A stretch of 64,000 nucleotides of DNA, taken from the NCBI GenBank assembly GCA_015680905.1, contig CM027381.1:15291501-15355500 (forward strand), read 5' to 3'. The stretch's first letter is position 1. The number at the start of each line of letters is the position of its first letter. The DNA is from Coptis chinensis. Its lineage: Eukaryota; Streptophyta; Magnoliopsida; Ranunculales; Ranunculaceae. This document shows, one piece after another, positions 54,907-64,000 of this stretch. A program made the position numbers and the translations under genes. Below the pieces are notes generated by a model. That model ran no database searches. It was not told the origin of the DNA and saw only the letters and a program-made list of their open reading frames with translations.

Positions 54907-55432
54907 TTTTAAGTTGTTTATGTTTAACATTTTCTTTCAAGATTAGAAGTTTGGATCTTGAGGTAATTTTTAGCCACATCATCCATCCTTTTAAGAAAGA
55001 GAGAAGCTTGAAGGACATCTCGAAGACAAGATCTACCATCCAGGTTAGTCGAATCTTCATTCTTTTTATTTCATTCTTAGTTTAGTTGCATCATAATTAG
55101 TTTAGTTTTATTGCTTTCTAGTATAATTGCATTTAGGATCTTTTCAACAATTGAAGTTGTAAGCCAACACAACGAAAAATCAAACTCTAGTGTTTCTTGT
55201 CTGAATCTTGACAAACAGACTATCGTCCGTGGGACGTGGTACTTAAGCAATCCAAGTGATTCACCATAACCCTAGAAGAGACAGCTTTAGACAACGGGCG
55301 AGATACTAGCTGCAAAGCCCAACCCAGTTGAAAGTAAGTAGTTTTACATTTTAGTATAACTTAGAATAATTGCATACTATTCAAGCACTGTAGGATAGTT
55401 TTTCGTTATTTTCGCATAGCATTTTCTAGTGT
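54907..55432 (+). other. E8 leader
   Basis: Noncoding and homologous to E7 35540-36060. No gene is seen. Confidence 0.6.
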
Positions 55433-58400
55433 ATGCCCCCTCGTCCATATCATCGTCTGGTAAGAACACAACAGTGGACAAGGTTTAACAACCGACTCAC
55501 AAGAATACTAGACGAGATTGAAACAATGGCCTCAAGCAATGATGGAGGTGTTATGAATCCAAATAATTCTGAAGCTATCCCACCCATGCAAAGCACAACA
55601 GAGGGAAGAAGTTGAAGCGATTTCTATTCGCCAATCATTGGAGACCCACCCAAAGAAAGATATTGTTTTTCCGTCTACGTAAGCTAAACCCGGTTTGAGC
55701 TTAGAGCATCGGTAATCTCTATGCTTCCAAAGTTCAACGGTTCAGACAATGTTCAGCCTTATGTTCACATGAACAAATTTCTATCAGTCCTCAGAACTTT
55801 CAAGAACCAGAATATCAGGGATGAGAGTATCAAAATCATTTTGTTCTCACTCTCACTCGAAGGTAAAGCATCTGAATGGTTAACTGCACAGCCGATCAAT
55901 TCAATAGACAACTGGGAGAAGTTGAGAACAAAGTTTATGAACAAGTTCTACCCACCCCAGAAGACAGATGCCATGCAGCAAGCCATCAACAATTTCAAAG
56001 GGAAGGTGACTGAAGAATATCATCAAAGCTGGGAGAAATTCAATAATCTGCTAGTCTCATGTCCACATCATGGATCATGACAAGAGCACACCTAATCGAC
56101 TCATTTTTCTATCGAGGACTCTCGATGATGAACAAGCAGATGATACAGTCAATGCACAAAGGCAAGTTTACATCAATGGATGGAGAGGAAGCTTACAACT
56201 TTCTCGAGAATTTAGCTGAAGAAACACAACAATGGACTACTCCCAATGAGGATGTCGCTAGCATGGAGGGGGAGCCAAAGCAATTTGGCTACCAAGCACA
56301 TGAACAAGCAGATCAAGAACAGAAGTCTACATTGGCCAGCCTGGCCACCAACATTGAAATTTTGAGTAAGAAATTCTTAGTTCTCTATGAATCCCTTCAA
56401 GATCAACAAGTCTCAAGCTAAATCTTTCCCAGTCATACAAGCTAGCCAATGCTGCGAAGTCTGTTCGGACACTTCTCATGCAACTCTAGAATGTCCTGTT
56501 TACTATCAACATGCATCAGTTGGAGAGTACAATATTAATTCATTTCAGAGGCCCAATCAAGGTGGTAATAACTTTCAAGGCAATTATTGGAGATAGAACG
56601 ATGGACCCCCAGGTTCACAAGATCAAAGTTATATTCCACAGACAAGTCAAGCTTCACAATTGGTTCCTCAACAACAGTTATACTCTCAGTAGAATTCCAA
56701 TACAAGTGGAGAGTTAGTGCCTGATCCTAGGAGAAATTATGCCACACCTGCCAACCTGGAGAATGCGATTACTTTGCTATCACAGAAAAATCAGAAGTTT
56801 GAAAGTGTTCTAGAGCTTATTGCACAGTCTCAGCTCAATCTCCAGCAATCTCAGGCAAGTCAATGTTCTAGAATGGAGTCTCTAGAAGCTAAGGTCGACA
56901 AACTCACTACTGCTTTGTCTGTAAAGACACAAGCCACTCAACCTAGCTTATTGGAACCAATATTAAGGAGTGAAGATGTATGCCACATTGGGACAACTTC
57001 TAGTACTGATCACCTCCATGATCATGTCATTTCGATTACTACTCGGATCGATTGAAGATTGACAACAAGGTTAACTTACCTTCTCATGATGACATTGCTT
57101 CTGAGCAATCGGTCAAGATTTCAAAATGAAGTTCGAAAGGAAGTGGGAGAAATCCTTTCAACTCCCATTTGTCAAGACAACCAAGACAAGATATGCAAGA
57201 ATGCCAAAGAGAAAGAAGAGCAGACACATGCTGATGTGTTTGTACCAAAGGCACCTTTTCCTATATTTTTTGCTCAAAGCAAAAAGGACAAGCAATTTTT
57301 AGAGATGAAGGAGGCATTTGAGAAAGATAACATCAATATCCCCTTTCTCAAAGCGATCAAGCAGTTGCCATCATATGCCAAATTCTTGAAGGATGCATGC
57401 AACATAAAGAGAAGTACTCATGTTCCAAAGCGAGTGTTTCTAGCTGGACAAACAACATCTATTATCTATCAGCAAGCTCCAGTCAAGCTCAAAGATCCAG
57501 GAAGTCCTACAATATCATGCAAGATAGGAGAAAAATTCATAGGTAATGCTCTTTTAGACCTTGGTGCTAGTGTTAATCTCTTGCCATATCATGTGTACCA
57601 AGCGTTGGGCTTGGAGAACCTAAAGCCTACAAAAGTCAAATTGAAGTTAGCAGACCGTTCTACCAAGATTCCCAAAGGCATAGTTGAGGATGTTCTTGTT
57701 TAAGTAGCCGATTTCTACTATCCAGTGGATTTCATTGTGATAGACACCCAGGAAGCCTTTGATAAAATTCCAATTATTCTAGGCCGACCTTTCCTCGCTA
57801 CCATAAAAGCTTTGATAAATTGTTACAACGGTGAAATGAAGATCAACTTTGGTAAGATGTCCATGGACATAAATATCTTTCACCTGTTACATAAGGATTG
57901 TGATGACACCGAAGGTGACGAGGTGTACTTCCTTGATAGTATGATACAAGAATTCGTCCTATTCGAAGATACAATTGAAAGTGCTCAATCTACAGAAAAC
58001 TGTGATGAACCTGAGAACCCCACCACAGAGGCGTTGCTAGCCATGTTCTTGGAATCTCTGCAGAAAATTCAGAAATTAAGTGAGTAAAATGGAAAATTGA
58101 TAGAGAGAGTATCATATCTTGAGAAGATTAACTCTACATTTCAGGATGAACAATAGACTTCTACCTAGAAAAATCAGTTGCTAGAGAATCAGCTTAAAGA
58201 AGTTTTGGAAAAACAACGTAATCTAGAAATCTTAAATGAGTCTTGAAGCGAAAAGTGAACCATATTGATAAGGAGAATTGCAATTGTTGAAGCTTCTTTT
58301 ACACCATCATTATCCGAGCGAGAGAAAGATGTGAACCGGTCTACCACCCACCCCGATCCCACCTTTTTCACGGTTATTTACCGGACATCCATTATCATTA

Positions 58401-58450
58401 CCGTGTACATGGTGGTGGTAAAAGGCACATCAAATACTATTGTCTGTTAG
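55433..58450 (+). pseudogene. E8 Gag, protease, coiled-coil and zinc-knuckle tail
   Basis: In order: an N-terminal stretch (MPPRPYHRLVRTQQWTRFNN), the Gag domain at 55721-56230 (MLPKFNGSDNVQPYVHMNKF, ASEWLTAQPINSIDNWEKL) and a Gln-rich part with a knuckle-like CEVCSDTSHATLECPVYYQH near 56450-56520. Next are a coiled-coil (ESLEAKVDKLTTALSVK), protease (NALLDLGASVNLLPYHVYQA, IILGRPFLAT) at about 57530-57830, and a coiled-coil and degenerate knuckle tail to 58450. It has the same order as E7. Broken, about ten breaks. Confidence 0.78.
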
Positions 58451-59278
58451 AAAGAAAGATTTTCGTCAATCTTCTTCTTGTTGATAGGAACCACAAGGCC
58501 TATCACACAATCATCGGACCTTAAATAGTTCAAGATAGAGAAGCAACTTCACTAGTAATCTTTCCAAATAGATATCAAGGAGTATTTTTAACAACCCACA
58601 AGGTGAGACCTCCTCGTCCTCCAAACATTAATCCAAACAAGGATTTGATAAGAAAAATCTAATCTCCTCACTCCAAATTGATAATACATTATGTCTTTGG
58701 GATCCGACGAAAAAGACCTAAAAATTTCAATGGTAATATTACCTTTTTCTCATCCATTTTATTTACTTCTTTATACATTGAGGTCAATGCATGCATAAGT
58801 AGGGGGAGGGTGTACTTGAGAAATGACTATAGGAGACTATAGGAGATTCCATTTCTTAGATAGGAGACTATAGGAGATTGACTAAGTACAAACATAAGCC
58901 TTGATTGAGAATTTTGTCAATTTTTACTATCTCCCATCATAATCTATGAGTCTTTGCAGCAATGTAGTTAGCAATGGATACCGATCCACATTTGGAGTAA
59001 TCACTAAGTGGGTAATTTTCTCTCTCTGAAAAATACTATCATTCTTGAACAAGCTATTGATTGATTTTGTGGGTATATCACCTGAAAACCCTCACGAGAC
59101 TATTACTCGTCTTTTTTGGGGAACTTAAAGGTTTAAAGGCTTGTTGCATATGATAAATGCAATCGCGATGCCTGCAAAAGTGAGTTAGGATTTTATTTTT
59201 TAGGATATAATTTTGATCACTTATCTATTTTTTTTATCTTATTTGCTAAGAGACTAGCAAAAAGCTAGTTGGGAATTG
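58451..59278 (+). other. E8 3' noncoding region
   Basis: It holds one AGTCT-type motif copy (58692-58719) and the AGACTAGCAAAAAGCTAGTTG end shared with E7, and is much shorter than E7's 2.2 kb. No gene is seen. Confidence 0.6.
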
Positions 59279-60216
59279 TGATAAGTGCTCAAAAAGTGCA
59301 ATTTAACCCTCGATTATGCCTCTTGTTTAGCCATCTTAGTGGACTAATAGTGTTTGTAAGTTATGTTTTAAGATTCTACATGTGAAAAAGAAAGTTTTGT
59401 AGAATATTAGAGAAAAAGGGGTAAAACAGAGCAATACGGAGCATTAAGGATCACATTGGAAGCCCGTGGACAATCATGGAAAAGGCCAAGGAATTGAAAC
59501 TATTAAAGATGTGACTTGGACCTATTTTAAAGCCTATTTGGAAGCCCATGGCCAAAGGATTCGTTGCTTTGACCAAATCCCGCAAAAGAGGATAAAAGGA
59601 TATAGCATAAGAGACAAAATAGGCTTATGCATCTGGGATGCATAGATCAAGCATCCAGACGCATTGATCAAGTCTGGGATGCATGGATCGAGCGTCCAGA
59701 CGCATTGATTAAGTCTGGGACGAATGAATAGTGCGTCTAGACGCATGAATCGACACTGTAGCCAATTCCTTCTCAGTTTTGGAGATGAAGTTGGACTTTG
59801 GAAAAAGTCTATTTGTATTAGGAAACAAATGACGGTTTGGAATGCTTCTAGAGCTCATTGTAACCCCTATAAATAGAAGACCTAAGTGCCTCATGTAATA
59901 GGCCAATTCACTTATATTCTTGTCTCCAGAACTTGAGGCAGAGAGAGATTAATAATAAAATATCATTTTAACTAGCTAAGTCTTAATAAATTAGTCGTTC
60001 TAGTCTTATGTTCTTCGACTCTTCTTCTTCTCGTTCTTTGTGTTCTTCCTTCTTTATGGAAGGCTAATCTTCTCCTTCAAGGGAGGAGAAGAAGCCAGTG
60101 CTTAAGGTTTAATGATTCTTCTGGTTCATGATGTTCTTCAATCAGGTTAATTCTTTATGTTTTTAGTTATTAGTTTCATTGCCCACACCAGGGGATGGAA
60201 GTATAGAATAGGGTTT
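59279..60216 (+). repeat. E8 3' LTR, left part
   Basis: It matches 53214-54150 and stops at ...GAATAGGGTTT, where E9 begins. The minisatellite lies at 59628-59756. Confidence 0.9.
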
Positions 60217-61705
60217 TGATAAAACATAAAATTGAATAGTTTACCTACGAAATGAACGATGAACTCAAAACGTAAGTAAACTAAAACTATCTTATGCTGC
60301 CTATGTTTATCAAAGTTTCTACTCTCAATTCTATCGAAATAGAGTGGAGTAACAAATTCGTTCCCACTCCTAGTGCTCTAGCATTTAATGTTTTCTAGTC
60401 TAATTAGTCGGTCTTAAGTCTAATGAGAGTTTTACGAAGGGTGCTATACTACGATACAATATGAAATTGATTATGTTGAATTTAAACTACGAATGCTATG
60501 GAAATATGATTGTTTTTTTTTTGAATCTAGATAAAGGATTAGAGGGGAATTGAATCCACCTCGAATCCAACATAATAACCTAGCATAGATTCTTGTATCT
60601 CGATTCTTATTCTTCTTCGGCAAGAATTTCGAGTTCTAATCCCTAGTGTTCATGGCATTTCTACCAAATACTAACTAGCATGTGAGGTCGTCCACCCATT
60701 CTCATGGCGAATCACGACCTTCTAGAGTGGAATAGATTCTATAATGTTTCTACACTATACCACTAAGTTTTCATCAAAGCTTCATCAACCCCTCTAATGG
60801 AGGTTTTAGCCTTGAGTCATCAAACCATCATTTCCCATTGAATTATAACTACTCATCATATTAAAATTCTAACTTAACTAAATTAACTAACAATGTTTCA
60901 ATCTACTTAAACTACGAAATGATAATCAACAAGAATTAAAACTAGATCTATAAATCAAGATGACAAAAATCGAAATTGACAAAATAACTATTTTATTTAT
61001 CTACTCAATCAAGAACAATGATTCAAAGACTTAATCTAAAACAAGAATTGAAAATGGAACTAAAACTTAATTAATCTACTTAAAACAAGATCTAGAATTA
61101 TCTATATTATTTTAGGTCTAACTAGCTACCATTAACAAAGAGCTAAGCTTTGGTTTTTATACTTTCAGATCCAAAAATCGTGCATGGGCTTGGAGCCATG
61201 TTTTGGGCCAGAGAATCAGGCCCAAAACCCAATACTTTCAGTCCAAAAAGGCCTCTTCAGCTGCAGTTGGCTTCAACAGAATTTTCATCCACTTCAGCTC
61301 CTCTGATTGGATTAAGGCTTAGACCATTGGAAAGCTCTTTCCGAGCCGGTCGTTTTGACATAAGGTAGGCCCAATTCCGAGGTCTGAGTCCAAAGATATG
61401 GTCTTCGGAAGTTCTATTGACTTTGTGCACTGTTTCTGCCCGCGTGGACCTTGACTCTTCATCTTTTGACCGGGCTTTACAGAGGCTTTGTCTTCTTGAA
61501 TCTTGGCCTTTAATCAGAGAACTCCTTAGCAACCGACCTTTGCTCCTTTATCTCGCTAAAGTGGCACATTTCTGCACATAATGGACTTTTACGCCTGAAA
61601 TGCATAAAAACACGTGTCGATATTAACTCTTAATTATTACTCACATAATTGGTCTAAAAGTATAATCTATTACAGGGTTAAAACTACAGTTTTGGGCTCT
61701 TATCA
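60217..61705 (-). repeat. E9 3' LTR
   Basis: 1489 bp. The minus-strand start TGATAAGAGCCCAAAACTG (61705) follows a polypurine tract; the end is ...GTTTTATCA at 60217. Confidence 0.9.
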
Positions 61706-63523
61706 AACCACCCCCAAACAGCATTTTGCTTGTCCTCAAGCAAAGATGAGAAATTAGAATAAGTGACCAAAATGGAGTTCTATCTACTCTCGTTTATTTG
61801 AGTCGAGGACATTGCATTGACCATATCTGCAACAAGGCCTTAAACCACTAGGAATTCCCTAGTGGATGAGTTATAATAGCCGTGAGAGTTTTCCAGTGAA
61901 GGTACTCACAAACTTCAACTATACTACAACGACTAAGAGATAAAACTATTGTTTCCTCATTCATGTCCCAACTATCTATACATCTCACTAGCAACCTAAT
62001 AAGAATAACCAAGTTAAAACCTAAACTAATATATGCATAATAATCAATCATCTATGATACAAATATATATACTATGAGTAATACTATGAAATGCCTAGCG
62101 GGTTCATTTCTGAAAACTTCGAATAAGCGTCCTTAAGTAGGTCCTCACATAATTGTCAAGGCGAAAACCACTCTGATTTTTCGGCTCAAGTTTATTTACT
62201 CCAATGTGCGGTGGAGCACGCTTTTACCTTACAATCTCAATGACAACAAGGAAGCGGTCGATCAAACACATCTGCCACTTACTATCACACTAACCTATTC
62301 CTAATTGAGCTAGAGGTCTTTATTAGGTGTTGCGGGGATTAGGAGATGGTTTAAGAAGGAAGGAAATGGATATTCAAAAAGACAAGTCTGAGATAATAGA
62401 GTATTTATATTATGCAACTTAGAGAAAACCTTGTTATTTTCTTTTGCTTCTATACTTTGTTTCCATCCTTAGCCATATTTTTCTTTTTCTTTTCTTTGGC
62501 TTTTGACTCCCTTTTATTCTATGTTTGGAGTTTTTATTTATTTTTATTTTTATTATTATTTTTTTTTTTCTTTTCCTTGGATGGAAACTTCTTTTCTTTT
62601 TCTTAAGCAACTACTAATTTTTGTTTACACAGGTTTTTCTCTTCTTCTTTCTTCACTCATTCTATTCTCAGACTTATTCTAGATTGGGTAAGTTGAATTT
62701 TTTTATTTTGTTTGTTTTTTGTAGCGGGGTAAAGGAAATGTGGTTTATGGAAGGCTAAAGAAAGGCTCAGAGGGGCAACTAGCGGAAAATAATTCATAAG
62801 TTTGAATTTCTGGCTATATCGATCCAAAGAGGGCCTAAATTCTCGCTTAGGATATGGCATAGTGATCAAGCAAGTGGACATGTGATTTCTCTATCCGGAT
62901 TTTATTTCTCCCTTGTGTCATTTCTCAAATGTTTCGCTCATATAAGGCTTTAGGCTATATTCTCACAGGATTTGTAGAATAAGTACTCTAGCCTAGATTT
63001 CAGAAACTTACTGCTAACAATCATAGATACTCATGTAATATATTTATAGATAGATGCAAAGATTATTACCTACATATTAACCTAAGTTGCTAACAATTAT
63101 TTTGATGCAAAAGCTACGTGAGACTTCTAGATTGTTAAGCACATCGAGAAGGAAAACAATACCAATATTTCTAAGTGTATAGCATAAACTTATTTATTTA
63201 TATTTTTGAAATTTTTAACTTGAAAACAAATGCATATTATACATATCTATATCCTAACAGATGCCTTAATTACCGTGTTTCTATGCTGACAAGAAGCATG
63301 CTTTGTCCTCAAAGCATTTAAATAAAGAGGGTAGAAACGATACCATGGAAACGCGTGAAATTCTGGGACATCTACAAAACAAAGGTTAGAACATACTAAT
63401 ATAGGAAATAAAAATACTGACGCAACTCTATAAGAGTTCCACCCATTATGGGGTTAACAAAATTAAATATGCTTGGGACATAAGCAGACAATAACAAAAC
63501 TAAAAACTTACCTTATCTCCCGC
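61706..63523 (-). other. E9 polypurine tract and 3' noncoding region
   Basis: The minus strand GCTGTTTGGGGGTGG at 61706-61722 abuts the LTR, with GAGGACAAGCAAAATG upstream of it. The rest matches E4 12840-14640 closely, including the T-rich stretch at 62430-62640. No gene is seen. Confidence 0.75.
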
Positions 63524-64000
63524 TTAAACGTCCTCCTCCTCATTAAAGAGATGAGGTTCCTTCGCATCCTGCCAGTTCATTATAACTTGCCAAGCTTGCC
63601 GCCATTTATCATCTACTAATGCTAACCTGTTAAGTGTTATTATGTCTGATAGGATGTACGGGGCGACCAAATGAGGCTGCACCTGCCATCCCAGCCAAGT
63701 CATTATTCGCAATGAGTGAACCACCCAATTGGTGGGTCTCATGACTTCAACCCTTTTTCCAATCTGTGAATTGTGCACAGAATACAGGTAAACAACTACG
63801 CATGATGCGGCTTACCAACACAGGCATAAGAAGATACTTACGCCTCATGGTTTGGGCTCTCTTAAGACTAGCGACTAAAACCCGTGTGATGTCATATCGG
63901 CGACGTCCCTCAGCTAAAGCGAGGAAAATGTCACCAGCAGTACTGTTTGTAGAAATGAACTACCATTCCCCCAAAATATTCATCAGGATGAATAACATGG
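63524..64000 (-). pseudogene. E9 ORF3b, C-terminal part
   Basis: The minus-strand frames show LARAHxMRRK-like and KRVEVMRPTNWVVHSLRIMT, WLGWQVQPHLVAPYILSD and an acidic end (HLFNEEEDV). They match E4 and E6 ORF3b; the N-terminal part lies beyond the window. Confidence 0.7.

Larger units (their letters stand above)
53214..60216 (+). mobile_element. E8: second member of the E7 family, 3' LTR cut by E9
   Basis: 5' LTR (53214-54838), primer site, Gag, protease and knuckle tail, short noncoding DNA and the left part of the 3' LTR (59279-60216). E9 interrupts it and the remainder lies beyond the window. It inserted into the 3' noncoding DNA of E6. GCTAT at 53209-53213 is a candidate target duplication that cannot be checked here. 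Like E7 it lacks RT and integrase. It is more broken than E7, with about ten breaks. Confidence 0.87.
30327..64000 (+). mobile_element. E6: Athila-type retrotransposon with pol and two later genes (interrupted; 3' end outside)
   Basis: 5' LTR, primer site, Gag, protease, RT, RNase H, integrase, noncoding island, ORF3a, ORF3b and 3' noncoding DNA occur in order on the plus strand. The pieces are 30327-33847, 42829-49581 and 50701-53213. E7 splits Gag, solo LTR S1 splits ORF3b, and E8 (itself split by E9) splits the 3' noncoding DNA. The 3' LTR must lie beyond the window. It is the only Athila-type unit here with recognisable RT and integrase. It is broken, with roughly ten breaks, apart from the insertions. 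Confidence 0.88.
60217..64000 (-). mobile_element. E9: Athila-type element (3' LTR and 3' part; rest outside window)
   Basis: On the minus strand the window holds ORF3b (64000-63524), 3' noncoding DNA, a polypurine tract (61706-61722) and the 3' LTR (61705-60217). The LTR is related to, but clearly diverged from, E4's. It inserted into the E8 3' LTR; GGTTT at 60212-60216 is a candidate target duplication whose partner lies outside. It is one of the youngest insertions in the stack because it cuts E8, which cuts E6. Confidence 0.88.

Overview
The window looks like plant nuclear heterochromatin, most likely from a eudicot. It is A+T-rich and built almost entirely of nested transposable elements. 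The types recognised are Athila-type Ty3/gypsy LTR retrotransposons (tRNA-Asp-like primer sites, MRLRSG Gag starts, extra genes after pol), Tat-type Ty3/gypsy elements (tRNA-Arg-like primer sites, second RNase H) and one Mutator-like DNA transposon (MULE). No ordinary intact host gene, tRNA, rRNA or CRISPR array was found. Element names E1-E9, S1 and M1 are local to this report.

Layout from left to right. 1-5013: E1 (+), an Athila-type element carrying only gag, sitting inside E2. 5014-10700: E2 (-), a Tat element with gag, protease, RT, RNase H, second RNase H, an integrase C-terminus and a 5' LTR. 10701-11313 and 23927-24210: the two halves of E3 (+), a pol-less Athila fragment. 11314-23926: E4 (-), a pol-less Athila element with both LTRs and a perfect 5-bp target duplication (CTGAC), inserted in E3. 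24211-25942: E5 (-), a Tat LTR with its primer site. 25976-27067: an LTR-like piece and unassigned DNA. 27068-30181: M1, a MULE with ~144-bp terminal inverted repeats and a perfect 9-bp target duplication (TAATAGTTT). It holds a 5'-truncated transposase gene and, converging on it, a CCHC plus GRF zinc-finger gene fragment. 30327 to beyond the window: E6 (+), the only Athila element here with pol. It is split by E7 (33848-42828, target duplication CCCAC), by solo LTR S1 (49582-50703) and by E8 (53214 onward). E8 is in turn split by E9 (60217 to the window end, - strand).

How the parts relate. Of six Athila-type units only E6 shows RT, RNase H and integrase. E1, E3, E4, E7 and E8 keep gag (and usually protease), LTRs and primer/polypurine sites, which suggests lineages mobilised in trans. 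E6 and E4, and E9 as far as visible, carry genes between pol and the 3' LTR. In E6 and E4 two such genes are seen (called ORF3a and ORF3b), apparently related to each other, each followed by its own polypurine-like tract. A short motif built on AGTCT...ATCTGACT...AAAAGACTCA recurs nine times in the noncoding DNA of five elements from two families. The strongest candidates for something under-described are this motif, the repeated leader/ORF/polypurine modules, the protease-coiled-coil-zinc-knuckle Gag of E7/E8, and the zinc-finger cargo of M1.

All family calls come from reading motifs; nothing was searched. The retroelements are treated as fossils, and only their parts and rough condition are given.
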